A DNA stretch of 64,000 nucleotides from Vibrio ziniensis (GCF_011064285.1 NZ_CP049332.1:1240001-1304000), one strand, 5' to 3'; shown: positions 26,191-36,582, counted from the first letter of the stretch. Made by a program: numbers and translations. Notes: generated by a model not told the origin, from the sequence alone.

Positions 26191-27819
26191 TTAGAATGAA
26201 GACAGGTTTACCAGCTCTTGAGTGTAAGGATGCGAAGGCTTGTTGAACAAAGCCTGAGTTTCACCCTGCTCTACGATTTCACCTTGTTTCATCACAATGG
26301 TGTAATGGCAAATCGATTTCACCACGTTTAAATCGTGACTAATAAACAAATAGGTTAAGCCATACTTCTCTTGCAAAGATTTAAGCAAATCCAGCACCTG
26401 AGCTTGAACTGTTCGGTCGAGCGAAGAGGTAGGCTCATCAAGCAAAATAAATTCTGGTTTTAATACCAGAGCCCTCGCAATAGCAATACGCTGTCTCTGC
26501 CCACCTGAAAACTCGTTTGGATAGCGATGGCGAGTCTCAGGGTCAAGGTCAACTTCTTTCATCACATCGCAAATCAGCTGATCTATGGTTTGTTCGTCGT
26601 GTTCAAAATGCACTCTCAAACCTTCACCAATCACTTGTGCCACCGACATACGCGGATTCAACGCAGAGAATGGATCTTGAAATACCACCTGCATACGACT
26701 TCGATAAGGCAACATGCTTTTTCTGTCTAATCCTTGTAGCTCTGCACCTTGATAGCGGATAGAACCTTGTGACTCGACCAGTTTCAGAATCGCCATACCT
26801 GTTGTGGACTTACCTGAACCACTTTCTCCAACCAAACCAATAGAATGCCCTTTTCTCAAATCGAACTTCATATTGGCTACCGCTTTTACGTGAGAAACGG
26901 TTTTTCTCAGTAAGCCACCCTTGATTGGAAACCATACTTTCAATGCATCCGTTGACAGCAAACTCGGGCTGTTTTCAGCCACACTAACGGGTAAACCACG
27001 CGGATCTGATTCGATAAGCTGTTTGGTATATGGGTGCTTGGGTGAGGAAAAGAGCGTCTTACACTCTTCAATCTCCACCAACTTACCGTGCTGCATAACC
27101 GCCACTCGGTCTGCGATACGTCTTACAATGCTCAAGTCATGAGTAATAAACAGCATTGCCATACCAAGCTCTTGCTGCAACGCCTTTAGCAAATCCAGTA
27201 TCTGTGCCTGCACCGACACATCAAGAGCTGTAGTAGGCTCATCGGCAATAAGAAGCTCAGGCTCGTTAATCAGCGCCATCGCAATCATCACTCTTTGTCG
27301 CTCGCCTCCGGAAAGCTCATGGGGATAAGCATTGATTTTCTGCTGAGGATGACGAATACCCACCTTTTCAAGCCAGCTTATCGCTAATTCTTCCGCTTTT
27401 TTCTGTCTTATTCCACGGTGAATCGCCAGTGTTTCCACCAGCTGCTTACCTATCTTATGTAACGGATTGAGAGACACCATCGGCTCTTGGAAAATCATAC
27501 CAATCCGCCCGCCACGAATACCTCGCAATTGGCGCTCAGAGCAGTTAAGCGTGTCCAAACCCGCAAACTGGATTTTGCCTTGTAGATAATGGGCTGAACC
27601 TTTAGGCAACAGTTTCAAAATTGCATTTGCAGTGACCGATTTACCTGAACCACTTTCACCCACCAGCGCCAAGGTCTCACCTTTTTTGATAGTAAATGAC
27701 ACTTGTTCGGTAACTTTCTCAATGCTGTCACTACGTCCAAATCCAACTGAGAGGTTTTCGATTTTTAGCAGGTTTTCGGCTTTCAACAGATTTTCGGCTT
27801 TTAACGAATGTTCGCTCAT
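26191..27819 (-). CDS. yejF: Peptide ABC transporter, duplicated ATP-binding protein YejF
   Basis: A 542-residue protein with two complete ABC ATPase domains in one chain, as in E. coli YejF. First domain: Walker A GESGSGKS, signature LSGGERQRV, Walker B LLIADEPT. Second domain: Walker A GESGSGKS, signature FSGGQRQRI, Walker B ILLDEPTSSLD. It energises import of oligopeptides and, in E. coli, microcin C. The N-terminus contains three tandem copies of a six-residue unit (LKAENL, LKAENL, LKIENL) before the first domain, which looks like a recent in-frame expansion. The start directly follows the yejE stop. Confidence 0.95.
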   Translation of the reverse strand: MSEHSLKAENLLKAENLLKIENLSVGFGRSDSIEKVTEQVSFTIKKGETLALVGESGSGKSVTANAILKLLPKGSAHYLQGKIQFAGLDTLNCSERQLRGIRGGRIGMIFQEPMVSLNPLHKIGKQLVETLAIHRGIRQKKAEELAISWLEKVGIRHPQQKINAYPHELSGGERQRVMIAMALINEPELLIADEPTTALDVSVQAQILDLLKALQQELGMAMLFITHDLSIVRRIADRVAVMQHGKLVEIEECKTLFSSPKHPYTKQLIESDPRGLPVSVAENSPSLLSTDALKVWFPIKGGLLRKTVSHVKAVANMKFDLRKGHSIGLVGESGSGKSTTGMAILKLVESQGSIRYQGAELQGLDRKSMLPYRSRMQVVFQDPFSALNPRMSVAQVIGEGLRVHFEHDEQTIDQLICDVMKEVDLDPETRHRYPNEFSGGQRQRIAIARALVLKPEFILLDEPTSSLDRTVQAQVLDLLKSLQEKYGLTYLFISHDLNVVKSICHYTIVMKQGEIVEQGETQALFNKPSHPYTQELVNLSSF

Positions 27820-28869
27820 CTAACCTCTCCTTTGCATATTCGGGTCAAAAGCATCACGTACCGCTTCGCCAATGAAAACTAGTAACGTCAGCATCATCGA
27901 AAGCACCACAAATGCTGATATACCTAACCATGGCGCTTGTAAGTTTGCTTTGCCCTGCGCGAGTAACTCACCGAGAGAAGGCGAACCTGCAGGCAAACCA
28001 AACCCTAAGAAATCAAGGGAAGTTAAGGTAGTCACTGAACCAGAGAGAATAAACGGCATCATGGTTAATGAAGCAACCATAGCGTTTGGTAGCATGTGGC
28101 GCAGCATAATACGAGAATCACTCACGCCCATTGCTTGTGCGGCGCGAACATAGTCAAAGTTTCTGCAACGCAAAAACTCGGCTCGCACAACACCCACCAG
28201 ACTCATCCAACTAAATAGCACCATAATACCCAGCAACCACCAGAAATTTGGTTCTACAAAACTCGATAAAATGATGAGCAGAAACAAAGTTGGCAAACCA
28301 GACCATACTTCAATAAAACGCTGCCCGATCAAATCTAACCAACCGCCATAATAGCCCTGCGTTGCTCCCACAATCACACCAATGAATGACGATACAATAG
28401 TGAGCACAAAGCCAAACAACACAGAAATACGGAAACCATAGATGATGCGAGCCAGCACATCGCGACCTTTATCGTCCGTACCCAGCCAGTTCACCGAGTC
28501 CGGAGCAGACGGCACTGAACCTTGAATATTGAAGTTGATGGTGTCGTAACTAAAGCGGATGAGTGGCCAAATGATGTAGCCTTTCTCTTCTATTAATTCC
28601 ACCACGTATGGGTCGGTGTAGTCAGCTTCAGTTTCAAACTCACCGCCAAATTTCGTCTCTGAATAAGCATTGGAAACAGGGAAAAGCCACTGGCTATCGT
28701 ATGAGATAAACAGTGGCTTATCGTTAGCGATCATTTCAGCAAACAAGCTGGCGATAAACAGCAGTGAAAATATCCATAGCGACCAGAATCCACGGCGGTT
28801 CGCTTTAAATCGCTGCCATCTCGCTACATGCAGCGGATTTACGGGTTTCTTTTTTACTAATGCTAACAC
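27820..28869 (-). CDS. yejE: Peptide ABC transporter permease YejE
   Basis: A 349-residue inner-membrane permease of the DppC/OppC group with GTG start. Membrane segments are seen near residues 30-50 and from 145 onward, and the EAA loop that contacts the ATPase is present (EFLRCRNFDYVRAAQAMGVS). The extracytoplasmic insert after the first helix (YDSQWLFPVSNAYSETKFGG) is typical of YejE. It is two bases after yejB and directly abuts yejF, so all four yej genes are one operon. Confidence 0.95.
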   Translation of the reverse strand: MLALVKKKPVNPLHVARWQRFKANRRGFWSLWIFSLLFIASLFAEMIANDKPLFISYDSQWLFPVSNAYSETKFGGEFETEADYTDPYVVELIEEKGYIIWPLIRFSYDTINFNIQGSVPSAPDSVNWLGTDDKGRDVLARIIYGFRISVLFGFVLTIVSSFIGVIVGATQGYYGGWLDLIGQRFIEVWSGLPTLFLLIILSSFVEPNFWWLLGIMVLFSWMSLVGVVRAEFLRCRNFDYVRAAQAMGVSDSRIMLRHMLPNAMVASLTMMPFILSGSVTTLTSLDFLGFGLPAGSPSLGELLAQGKANLQAPWLGISAFVVLSMMLTLLVFIGEAVRDAFDPNMQRRG

Positions 28870-28871
28870 AA

Positions 28872-29960
28872 TCAGCGCGCCTCAAAATCAATGCGCGGAT
28901 CAACCCACGTATAGGTGAGATCCGAAATAATACCGAGCAGTAACCCAAGCAGAGTCATGATATAGAGTGAGCTGAACACCACCGGATAGTCTCGTTGAAT
29001 AGTGGATTCAAAGCCCAATAAACCAATACCTTCAAGCGAGAACATCACTTCAATCAACATCGACCCAGTGAAGAAAATACTGATAAACGCACTGGGAAAG
29101 CCCGCGATGATGATCAACATGGCATTACGAAACACATGCTTATAAAGAATGCTTCCCTCGTCGAGCCCCTTTGCTCGCGCCGTTACCACATATTGCTTGT
29201 TTATCTCATCCAGAAACGAGTTTTTAGTCAGCATGCTCAATGTGGCAAATCCACCTATCACCATTGCGCAGGTTGGCAACGCCAAATGCCAGAAATAGTC
29301 GATGACCTGTTGATACCAAGTCAGACTATCGAAGTTGTCCGAAACCAGTCTGCGTAACGGGAACCAACTAAAGTAATTGCCACTAGCGAATAGTATGATA
29401 AGAATGATGGCGAACAAAAATCCAGGGATGGCATAACCCACAATCACCAGCGCGCTCGACCAAATATCAAAGCGTGAGCCGTGGTGAATCGCTTTCATTA
29501 TGCCTAAGGGGATAGAAATCAGATAAATGATTAACGTACTCCACAGCCCCAATGAAATGGAGACCGGAAGTCTGTCGACTATCAAATCAATCACGTTTCC
29601 GCCACGGAAAAGGCTCTCACCGAAGTTAAACGTGACATAGTTTTTCAGCATATCGAAGTATCGAACGTGTAGCGGCTTATCAAACCCAAACTGGCGTTTA
29701 ATCGCTTCAACTACCTCTGGATCTAATCCACGTGAACCCTTGTAGCCACCACTGCTGCCGTTGTCAGCTTTGGATAAATCGACTTCCTGACCACCGCCAG
29801 AAAAGCGCTCCATCACACCGGATGTCTGCCCTTCAAGCTGTGCAATCGCTTGTTCAACAGGACCACCCGGTGCGATTTGGATGATAAAGAAGTTTATGGT
29901 GATGATTGCCCACAGCGTTGGAATAACCAACAGCAGACGACGGAAAATATACGCAGCCAT
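28872..29960 (-). CDS. yejB: Peptide ABC transporter permease YejB
   Basis: A 362-residue inner-membrane permease of the DppB/OppB group. It begins with the family pattern ([20 protein letters not shown] then [15 protein letters not shown]). A soluble insert (about residues 40-90) is followed by five membrane segments and the EAA loop ([20 protein letters not shown]). It pairs with YejE to form the channel. It starts 8 bases after yejA. Confidence 0.95.
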   Translation of the reverse strand: MAAYIFRRLLLVIPTLWAIITINFFIIQIAPGGPVEQAIAQLEGQTSGVMERFSGGGQEVDLSKADNGSSGGYKGSRGLDPEVVEAIKRQFGFDKPLHVRYFDMLKNYVTFNFGESLFRGGNVIDLIVDRLPVSISLGLWSTLIIYLISIPLGIMKAIHHGSRFDIWSSALVIVGYAIPGFLFAIILIILFASGNYFSWFPLRRLVSDNFDSLTWYQQVIDYFWHLALPTCAMVIGGFATLSMLTKNSFLDEINKQYVVTARAKGLDEGSILYKHVFRNAMLIIIAGFPSAFISIFFTGSMLIEVMFSLEGIGLLGFESTIQRDYPVVFSSLYIMTLLGLLLGIISDLTYTWVDPRIDFEAR

Positions 29961-29968
29961 ATACCCTC

Positions 29969-31786
29969 TTAACGACGCTTCTCAGGCAATTTTTCAGCTT
30001 TCTGTTGCGAAATCCACCACGTATCCAAACCCAAATCGTATTTCGGCATCACACTTGGGCGCTCGAATTTATCCCACATCGCAACGCGGTACAGGCTCGA
30101 ATGCCATTGTGGAATGATGTAGAAGTTCCACTGCAAGATTCGATCGAGAGCACGCCCTAAACTTAATAGCTTTTTCGGCTGCTCCTGATTTTTCGAAATC
30201 TGCAGCGTCAAATCGTCAATAACCGGATCCATCACTCCAGCAGTGTTATAGGTCGAATCAATGTAGTTTGAGTTCCATACAATCATCAGATTGGAACTAG
30301 GGAATGGGTTTGCAAAGAAGGAAGAGGAAACCATATCAAAATCACGGTCACGTAATCGCTTGATATATTGAGTGTTATCAACAGTTCTAATCTTCATGTC
30401 GATACCCATCAATTTCAGGTTCTTTTGTACAGGAATCGCAATACGTTCAGTAGTTGGGTTATAAATCAACAGTTCAAACGTCATTGGTTCGCCCGTCGCA
30501 ACATTCACCATGACTTTGTCTTTCAGCTCCCAACCAGCGTTTTTCAGCAGCGCAAAGGCGGTTCTCATTTGCGTGCGGATACGGCCGCTGCCATCTGTCA
30601 CTGGCGGTTGGTACTCTTCTGTGAATACGCGAGGTGGGATCGCTTGCTTAATTGGATTAAGAATGGCTAGCTCTTCTTCGCTAGGCAAACCTTTCGCTTC
30701 ATAATCGGTGTTTTGGAAATAACTGCGAGTACGAGAATATTGGCTGTAGAACATATTCTTGTTCATCCACTCAAAATCCATCGCATAATTCAGTGCTTCA
30801 CGGACTCGCACATCTTGGAATACTGATCTTTGAGTGTTGAAGACAAAACCTTGCGTACTCGCTGGCGCATTGTGTTCGATTTCTTCTTTCTTGATAAAGC
30901 CATTATCGAAGTTAACGCCAGTGTAAGATGTCGCCCAGAACTTCGCTTGGCTCTCCTGACGTAAATCAAACTCACCTGCCTTGAATGCTTCCAGCATCAC
31001 CGTATCATCTCGATAATAGTCGTACTGCACTTGCTTGAAGTTATTGCGCCCAACATTCACAGGCAGATCTTTTGCCCAGTAGTTGTCATCCAATTGGTAA
31101 GTCACACTCTGACCCATTTTGTAATCAGATATCTTATAGGGACCACTGCCAATCGGAGGCTCACTTAGCGGTTCAGCGAAGTTTTTATCCTTCCAAAAAT
31201 GTTCTGGCAATACGCGAGTACCTTGAGCAAAACCAAACAGTTTTTCTCGGTTAGGCTCAGACATTTCAATTCGTACTGTCAGCGGTGCAATTGCCTTAAC
31301 GGATTTGATCTCTTTGTAATAAACGCGATATTGGGGAACGCCTTCTGTCATAAACTTATTGAAGGTGAATTCAACATCCGCAGCAGTAATAGGTTTGCCA
31401 TCTTGGAAACGAGCTTTGGGGTTGATGTCTAGCTCTAGCCAAGTGTAATCATCAGAATATCGGACTTTTTCAGTGATGAGTGGATAGTAGGAGTCAATTT
31501 CGTCAGTGGGTGAATACATCAGTGAATCATAGAGCTCTCCGCTATCCATTGCCGGAACACCACGTGAAGCATAACGGTTAAAGTTATCGTACGTACCTAC
31601 CTGACCATAGGTGACTTTACCGTATTTAGGAGCATCCGGATTGACGTAATCAAAATGAGTAAAACCTTGCGGGTATTTCGCTTCCCCAAAACCAACCAAA
31701 CTGGTGGTTTCTATAACATCAGCCATGGAAATCTGGCTAAGTGTGGCTAACACAACACCTAAAGCAACTGGCTTGATATTCCCCAT
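29969..31786 (-). CDS. yejA: Periplasmic peptide-binding protein YejA
   Basis: A 605-residue SBP_bac_5 protein that delivers peptides to YejBEF. I use the ATG at 31786 ([10 protein letters not shown]), which has AAAAGGA at the right distance and gives a normal signal peptide (cleavage near SMA-DV). Family patterns are visible: [20 protein letters not shown], then [20 protein letters not shown], and [10 protein letters not shown]. First gene of yejABEF. E. coli YejA is of the same size. Confidence 0.95.
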   Translation of the reverse strand: MGNIKPVALGVVLATLSQISMADVIETTSLVGFGEAKYPQGFTHFDYVNPDAPKYGKVTYGQVGTYDNFNRYASRGVPAMDSGELYDSLMYSPTDEIDSYYPLITEKVRYSDDYTWLELDINPKARFQDGKPITAADVEFTFNKFMTEGVPQYRVYYKEIKSVKAIAPLTVRIEMSEPNREKLFGFAQGTRVLPEHFWKDKNFAEPLSEPPIGSGPYKISDYKMGQSVTYQLDDNYWAKDLPVNVGRNNFKQVQYDYYRDDTVMLEAFKAGEFDLRQESQAKFWATSYTGVNFDNGFIKKEEIEHNAPASTQGFVFNTQRSVFQDVRVREALNYAMDFEWMNKNMFYSQYSRTRSYFQNTDYEAKGLPSEEELAILNPIKQAIPPRVFTEEYQPPVTDGSGRIRTQMRTAFALLKNAGWELKDKVMVNVATGEPMTFELLIYNPTTERIAIPVQKNLKLMGIDMKIRTVDNTQYIKRLRDRDFDMVSSSFFANPFPSSNLMIVWNSNYIDSTYNTAGVMDPVIDDLTLQISKNQEQPKKLLSLGRALDRILQWNFYIIPQWHSSLYRVAMWDKFERPSVMPKYDLGLDTWWISQQKAEKLPEKRR

Positions 31787-32006
31787 TCTGCAAATCCTTT
31801 TACTGATCAAATTCCGCTATTTATAAAAACTGAATTATGGCTAAGTCGTATAGCTAGAACGCAAGGCAGCCACATTACCGGATATTATTAATAATTCAGT
31901 CACTTGGATAAGTATAGAGAAGTTTTCACAGAACGAAACCGCAAAAGTTACAGCGTTTTGCAAGAAATCACTGAAATTTGCGGTTAGGTAGATTTGCATC
32001 TCAGAG

Positions 32007-32525
32007 TTACAACATTTCCTGCGCAATCAAACGTAGCAAATAGGTTTCGCGTTCAATGCTCATCCCCTTCTTAGGGCTTTCAAGTATGGTTTTTTCATTG
32101 TGAGCAATGGCTTCATGAATGTTGATCCAACGAGGCTCCATGCCATTGCGTATTTCATAATCTTCAAATTGAGTCTTGCCCAGCTCGCGATCAATTTTGC
32201 AGGTGTAGCAGTAAGAAATCATATGCATCACATCAAAATCGTCTTTGTTCCAAGGACGAAACTCTTCGTAGATTCCATAAGGTTTGATGGAATGAATATT
32301 TTGTGCGCCTGTTTCTTCTTCCAGTTCACGCACCAAACCTGCAAGCACATTTTCCCCGTCATCTAAACCACCGCCAGGGAGCGTGTAATCGTGATATCGC
32401 TCGGTGTACAACATCAAAATGTCTTCACCATCAATGACGATCGCTCGGGTTGCTTTACGTTGGAGAACGGAATACTGGCTAAGGCGTTCCACATCTGGAT
32501 GCACAGCCGTTTGCAAATGTCTCAT
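32007..32525 (-). CDS. Nudix hydrolase
   Basis: A 172-residue enzyme counted from the ATG at 32525 (MRHLQTAVHP). A longer frame exists, but its upstream part contains the terminator at 32575-32598, so I reject it. The Nudix box is complete: GGGLDDGENVLAGLVRELEE then ETGA. Preceded by YTLPGGG, and the C-terminal half has WINIHEAI. Substrate unknown; probably a nucleotide or sugar-nucleotide. Monocistronic, followed by a gene-free gap before yejA. Confidence 0.87.
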   Translation of the reverse strand: MRHLQTAVHPDVERLSQYSVLQRKATRAIVIDGEDILMLYTERYHDYTLPGGGLDDGENVLAGLVRELEEETGAQNIHSIKPYGIYEEFRPWNKDDFDVMHMISYCYTCKIDRELGKTQFEDYEIRNGMEPRWINIHEAIAHNEKTILESPKKGMSIERETYLLRLIAQEML

Positions 32526-32574
32526 AGCGTATAAATACCTTGTTCCATCTATTTCTTGGCGCGGATGGTAGCAT

Positions 32575-32598
32575 AAAAAAAGCCCCGCTAAACGGGGC
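32575..32598 (-). terminator. Rho-independent terminator of the DHH gene
   Basis: On the minus strand GCCCCG-TTTAG-CGGGGC is followed by seven T residues: a strong terminator 148 bases past the DHH stop. The stretch between (32600-32745) holds imperfect repeats of GTTACATGGAT and CAGTTA type without a gene. Confidence 0.9.
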
Positions 32599-32745
32599 AA
32601 ATTACATGGATAACAGTTACATGGATGTTCGCTAATGAACATCCGTTACTTTTCTATCAGTTAGTTATCTTTCAGTTACGAATCTGTCACTTACCGATAC
32701 ATGGGTAAAAAGAACATCAACGAAATTGAGATTAGAGATATCTCA

Positions 32746-33678
32746 TTAGCCGTCTGCAGTAATTTTCTTAATCAGCTCTTGTTCAACTTGTGAGGCAAGA
32801 TCAACCGATATCTGACAAGTACCAGCAGCGTGATGACCGCCACCACCATACTGAAGCATCAGTTCACCCACATTGGTTTTGGAGCTGCGATCAAAAATCG
32901 ATTTACCGGTAGCGAAAACAATATTCTGTTTTTGGAATCCCCACATTTTATGAATCGAAATATTGCACTGCGGATATAACGCATAAATGATGAAACGATT
33001 ACCCGCATAGATAACCTCTTCGCCCGTTAAATCCAAAACCACCAGATTTTTATACACAGTGCCACACTTCATAACCTGCTCTTTGAACATATTTTCATGC
33101 TCGCGATAGAGCTCAATACGCTCCTTCACATCGGGCAAATCTAAAATTTGTTCAATAGTGTGATTACCGCAATAGTCGATAAGATCCATCATTAAGTTGT
33201 AGTTGGAGATTCTGAAATCACGAAAACGCCCCAACCCAGTGCGAGCGTCCATCAAAAAATTAAGTAGGTTCCAACCTGTCGAATCCAACACTTCGTCGCG
33301 CGTAAATTGAGCGGAGTCACCCTTGTCTACCGCCTCCATCATTTCCAACCAAGCTTCAGGAAACACATCTAAACCACCATAGTAATCCCATACCACTCTC
33401 GCGGCAGATGGCGCATCAGGGTCAATGATGTGATTCAGTCTAGGCTCAGTATTACGAATCGTCTCAGAGAGGTGGTGGTCAAATATCAGAAAGGCATCTG
33501 CAACATAGGGCAAGTTGGTAGTGATATCGTTTTCTGTTATGTCTATTTTTCCGTCTTGCATATCTTTGGGATGCACAAATTTAATGTCATCAATCAAGTT
33601 AAGTTTTTTGAGCAGAACCGCGCATACTAGCCCGTCAAAGTCACTTCGCGTGACAAGCCGATACTTTTTCTCCGTCAT
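32746..33678 (-). CDS. DHH-family phosphoesterase
   Basis: A 310-residue cytoplasmic metal-dependent phosphoesterase. Seen: an N-terminal Asp motif (TRSDFDGLVCAVLLK), the DHH motif in FLIFDHHLSETI, further Asp in MEAVDKGDSAQFT, and the C-terminal DHHA1-type glycine-rich motif YGGGGHHAAGTCQI. This group includes exopolyphosphatases, nano-RNases and c-di-AMP phosphodiesterases. The sequence alone does not decide which substrate is used here. Confidence 0.9.
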   Translation of the reverse strand: MTEKKYRLVTRSDFDGLVCAVLLKKLNLIDDIKFVHPKDMQDGKIDITENDITTNLPYVADAFLIFDHHLSETIRNTEPRLNHIIDPDAPSAARVVWDYYGGLDVFPEAWLEMMEAVDKGDSAQFTRDEVLDSTGWNLLNFLMDARTGLGRFRDFRISNYNLMMDLIDYCGNHTIEQILDLPDVKERIELYREHENMFKEQVMKCGTVYKNLVVLDLTGEEVIYAGNRFIIYALYPQCNISIHKMWGFQKQNIVFATGKSIFDRSSKTNVGELMLQYGGGGHHAAGTCQISVDLASQVEQELIKKITADG

Positions 33679-33992
33679 TAGCTAATCCCCTAAATTTTTA
33701 TACCAGTCATCCTTCCCCTAGTGCTTTCACCACTATTGATGCTCAACTCAAGAAAGCACTATGCCTTAATTTTAGACAGCATCATTTTTTTAACAAACTT
33801 AAGACAATGGTTTTTAAAAAAATATTCTACAATTTCCATATAGCGTAATAACTTGACGTAAATTATCAGCATCAAATCAGAAAGCTGTTGGCATGTTTTT
33901 CTCAATAACTTGAGTAAACGAAGCCTGAATAAGCGAACCAAACGTTAAGTAAAAGAATTTAAAACAAACTCAATAGCCCATGGAGATACCCA
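33679..33992. other. Gene-free interval
   Basis: A 314-base AT-rich interval between the DHH gene and the DUF333 lipoprotein gene. An open frame on the minus strand at 33759-33941 is very basic and has no ribosome-binding site, so I do not call it. Promoters for both flanking genes must lie here. No repeat or RNA recognised. Confidence 0.5.
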
Positions 33993-34253
33993 ATGAAAAA
34001 ACACAGTATCGTGATTTCAGCGTTAATAGGTAGTGCCCTACTCGTTGGCTGCTCGAACGAACCAGATGAATACGATGTGAAAGAGTATGAAGCAACCACT
34101 AGCCCAGCCTCACTCTACTGTGTACAGCAAGGTGGCACACTTACCATGTTCACAGAGAACAAAAAGCGCATAACATACTGTGTTCTTTCCGAAGACGAGA
34201 AGTATGAACAATGGGAATACTACGAAAATCGCCAAGATAAAGACAAACAGTAA
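33993..34253 (+). CDS. DUF333 lipoprotein
   Basis: An 86-residue lipoprotein. Signal sequence with lipobox LVGC (Cys20), then a short acidic linker, then the DUF333 pattern (ASLYCVQQGGTLTMFTENKK and ITYCVLSEDEKYEQWEYY). DUF333 proteins are small periplasmic lipoproteins of unknown role, found in many Enterobacteria and vibrios. The two Cys in the domain could form a disulfide. Start supported by GGAG eight bases before. Confidence 0.88.
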   Translation: MKKHSIVISALIGSALLVGCSNEPDEYDVKEYEATTSPASLYCVQQGGTLTMFTENKKRITYCVLSEDEKYEQWEYYENRQDKDKQ

Positions 34254-34320
34254 CCACCACCCTTTATCTTTTTATCGGACATTATCGATTAGTGGATTGA
34301 TATCCAAATCAGAAATAGAG

Positions 34321-34344
34321 AAAAGGCAGCCTAAGCTGCCTTTT
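34321..34344. terminator. Bidirectional terminator
   Basis: AAAAGGCAGC (34321-34330) and GCTGCCTTTT (34335-34344) form a perfect 10-base stem with a four-base loop between the convergent DUF333 and YqjG-like genes. Confidence 0.88.
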
Positions 34345-34348
34345 CGTT

Positions 34349-35320
34349 TTAGTGACTTACTGAACGAAGTAGATCATCAATATGCTTGGGTCCAATCGGT
34401 TTTATACCCGCAGGGTTTAGATCTTTAATTGAGTAATAACCCGTGGTGATATGGTCCATGTTGACCGTTTCAATCACCCCTGGTAATCGCAAAATTCGCT
34501 CCATATAAGCAGACAAATTCTTATAATCGGCAATGCGTTTAAGGTTTGTTTTGAATAAACCATGGTATGCCGCATCAAAACGGATCAGAGTAACGAAAGT
34601 TCTCACGTCTGTTTCTGTCAGTTGATTACCCACCAAGTACTGTTTACCTTCCAGACGTTGTTCTAGTTCATCCAGCATGGAGAAAACTTCTGTCACAGCT
34701 TCCAGATAAGATTCCTGCGATTGCGTGAAACCCGCTTTATAAACACCGTTGTTCAGTAGGTCATATATACGAGGATTGAGCTCATCAATTTCACTTGCGT
34801 ATTGTTTAGGGTACAGACGAACATTTGATGGCACCAAGTGTTCAAATGCAGTGTCAAACATACGTAATATGTCGGCACTTTCGTTATTCACCATCATGTT
34901 CTGTTTCATGTCCCACAAGACAGGGACAGTTGCACGCCCCGTAAACAATGAATCCGCGCGAGTATAAATCTCATGCAAATAGTTTGAGTTGAACAGCGGA
35001 TCAAAATCAGAGCCTGCGTATTGTACAAAACTCCAACCTTGGTTAGTCATCACAGGGTTCACCACAGTAACATCAATGTATTCATCAAGACCTTTTAGTT
35101 TGCGAGCCATCAGTGTTCGTGAAGCCCAAGGACAAATGAAAGCGACGTATAAACGGTAGCGACCCGCTTCCGCTTTAAAACCACCCGTACCTGTTGGACC
35201 AGCGCTGCCGTCTGGCGTAATCCAGTTACGAAAACTGGATACTTGGCGAACAAAACGTCCTTTCTCGTCAGCTTTCTGCATGGCTTTCCAATCTTTTGTC
35301 CATTTACCTTCAACTAACAT
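34349..35320 (-). CDS. yqjG: Glutathionyl-hydroquinone reductase (YqjG/ECM4 type)
   Basis: A 323-residue Xi-class GST that removes glutathione from glutathionyl-hydroquinones. The catalytic motif CPWA is present (YVAFICPWASRTLMARKLKG), and the family patterns DGSAGPTGTGGFKAEAGRY, NNESADILRMFDTAF and LTETDVRTFVTLIRFDAAY follow. Length fits the family. Cytoplasmic. Monocistronic, divergent from the siderophore-interacting protein gene. Confidence 0.93.
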   Translation of the reverse strand: MLVEGKWTKDWKAMQKADEKGRFVRQVSSFRNWITPDGSAGPTGTGGFKAEAGRYRLYVAFICPWASRTLMARKLKGLDEYIDVTVVNPVMTNQGWSFVQYAGSDFDPLFNSNYLHEIYTRADSLFTGRATVPVLWDMKQNMMVNNESADILRMFDTAFEHLVPSNVRLYPKQYASEIDELNPRIYDLLNNGVYKAGFTQSQESYLEAVTEVFSMLDELEQRLEGKQYLVGNQLTETDVRTFVTLIRFDAAYHGLFKTNLKRIADYKNLSAYMERILRLPGVIETVNMDHITTGYYSIKDLNPAGIKPIGPKHIDDLLRSVSH

Positions 35321-35682
35321 GGCAACCCCTTATCTGAATCGGCTTAAACGAGCTAATGTGCTCATTTCTAAATCTGAACTCAGTATGATTACCGTCAACA
35401 ATTTGAACAACGGTGTATTTAATGAGAAATAATCAACATTTTGTTTATAAAATAATTACTCTGAGTACATGAAATTTGCTAAACACCCGAATCCTTAAAA
35501 TTTGCTGTTAGAACAATACTTAATTTGCGCCCAAAAACTGTGCTTTTTATTTTCACAATAAACGCCACACCTGGATGTAAATTTTCGTAAACGACAACTA
35601 TTATCATTGATGGGTTGATTTTTTGGGGCTAAAGTAGCGTCGAAATCATTAATATATTGTTACAAGTACGAAAGAAGTTACT
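35321..35682. other. Divergent promoter region
   Basis: A 362-base AT-rich region between the YqjG-like gene and the siderophore-interacting protein gene. Apart from the possible Fur box at 35593-35611 I see no gene, repeat or RNA. Confidence 0.5.
35593..35611 (+). promoter_or_regulatory. Possible Fur box
   Basis: GACAACTATTATCATTGAT matches the 19-base Fur consensus at 12 of 19 positions, with the core ATTATCATT kept. It lies about 70 bases upstream of a siderophore-interacting protein gene, where Fur control is expected. Confidence 0.45.
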
Positions 35683-36471
35683 ATGCAGAAAAATCAAAAT
35701 AAAAGAAGCGCTTATCCATTAACGGTTATTAGCACCGAACAAGTTTCACCCAGCATTCAAAGAATTACATTACAAGGCGATGCGATTGCCCACTTCGGTA
35801 AACAAAGCGAAGGCGATTACATTAAACTGCTTTTCTCACCAGAAGGCTCAACTCACATCGCGGATTTAGAAGAAGGTGCAAGACCATTAATGCGCACCTA
35901 TACGATTCGTGAATTTGATGAACAGAACAACAGCATTGTGGTGGATTTCGTTCGCCACATTACTCAAGATCCGACGTCTGGTTTTGCAGCACGTTGGTCA
36001 GTAAATGCAAAAGCTGGCGATACCATTTCGATTGCTGGGCCAGGTCAAGGTCAATCCATTAATCCAAACTCAGATTGGGTGTTCCTAGCAGCAGATATGA
36101 CTTCACTGCCCGCTCTGGCAGTGACTCTTGCAAACCTAAACGAAAAGTCACGCGGTTACGCTGTTATTGAAGTAAACGAACATGAAGATGTGCAGACACT
36201 TCAAGCGCCAGAAGGTGTAAAGGTCATTTGGGCTATTGCGGAATACGGTGACAAGCTCGTTGAGCTAGTTAAGGCACAAGCTTGGCTAGACGGTCAATGT
36301 GCTGTTTGGTGTGCGTGTGAGTTTGATTCGATGAAAGCTCTACGCCAGTACTTCCGTAACGACAAAGAAATAGACAGAGATTTCATCTATATCAGCAGTT
36401 ACTGGAAAAACGGCGTCACTGAAGATGGTCATAAAGTTATTAAGCGACAAGACGCCGAAGCACAACACTGA
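35683..36471 (+). CDS. Siderophore-interacting protein (ferric-siderophore reductase, ViuB-like)
   Basis: A 262-residue flavoprotein of the SIP group, which reduces iron in imported ferric siderophores. The FAD-binding motif is clear (RPLMRTYTIREFDEQNNSIV, then GFAARWSVNAKAGDTISIAG), followed by the NAD(P)H-like domain (WVFLAADMTSLPALAVTLA) and the typical C-terminal ISSYWKNGVTEDGHK. V. cholerae ViuB is the best-known relative. No siderophore receptor lies nearby. A possible Fur box upstream fits iron control. Confidence 0.93.
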   Translation: MQKNQNKRSAYPLTVISTEQVSPSIQRITLQGDAIAHFGKQSEGDYIKLLFSPEGSTHIADLEEGARPLMRTYTIREFDEQNNSIVVDFVRHITQDPTSGFAARWSVNAKAGDTISIAGPGQGQSINPNSDWVFLAADMTSLPALAVTLANLNEKSRGYAVIEVNEHEDVQTLQAPEGVKVIWAIAEYGDKLVELVKAQAWLDGQCAVWCACEFDSMKALRQYFRNDKEIDRDFIYISSYWKNGVTEDGHKVIKRQDAEAQH

Positions 36472-36521
36472 GCGCTACTCAAATACCAATAAAGAAAACC
36501 GAAAAAGAATATAAAAATGAT

Positions 36522-36554
36522 AAAAACAGCCCGCTCACTGCAGGCTGTTTTTTT
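36522..36554 (+). terminator. Terminator of the siderophore-interacting gene
   Basis: AAAAACAGCC (36522-36531) pairs with GGCTGTTTTT (36543-36552), followed by further T residues. It sits 50 bases past the stop; A-richness on the left lets it also serve the convergent GntR gene. Confidence 0.88.
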
Positions 36555-36582
36555 GTCTGGTTAAATGTTGTCTGGAGAACTG

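Noticed and set aside
32526..32642. 39-codon N-terminal extension of the Nudix protein
   Set aside because: The stretch contains the strong terminator of the upstream gene, so it cannot be normal coding sequence; the ATG at 32525 is preferred.
33759..33941. 60-codon basic reading frame on the minus strand
   Set aside because: No ribosome-binding site, odd composition, AT-rich intergenic DNA and no recognised family.
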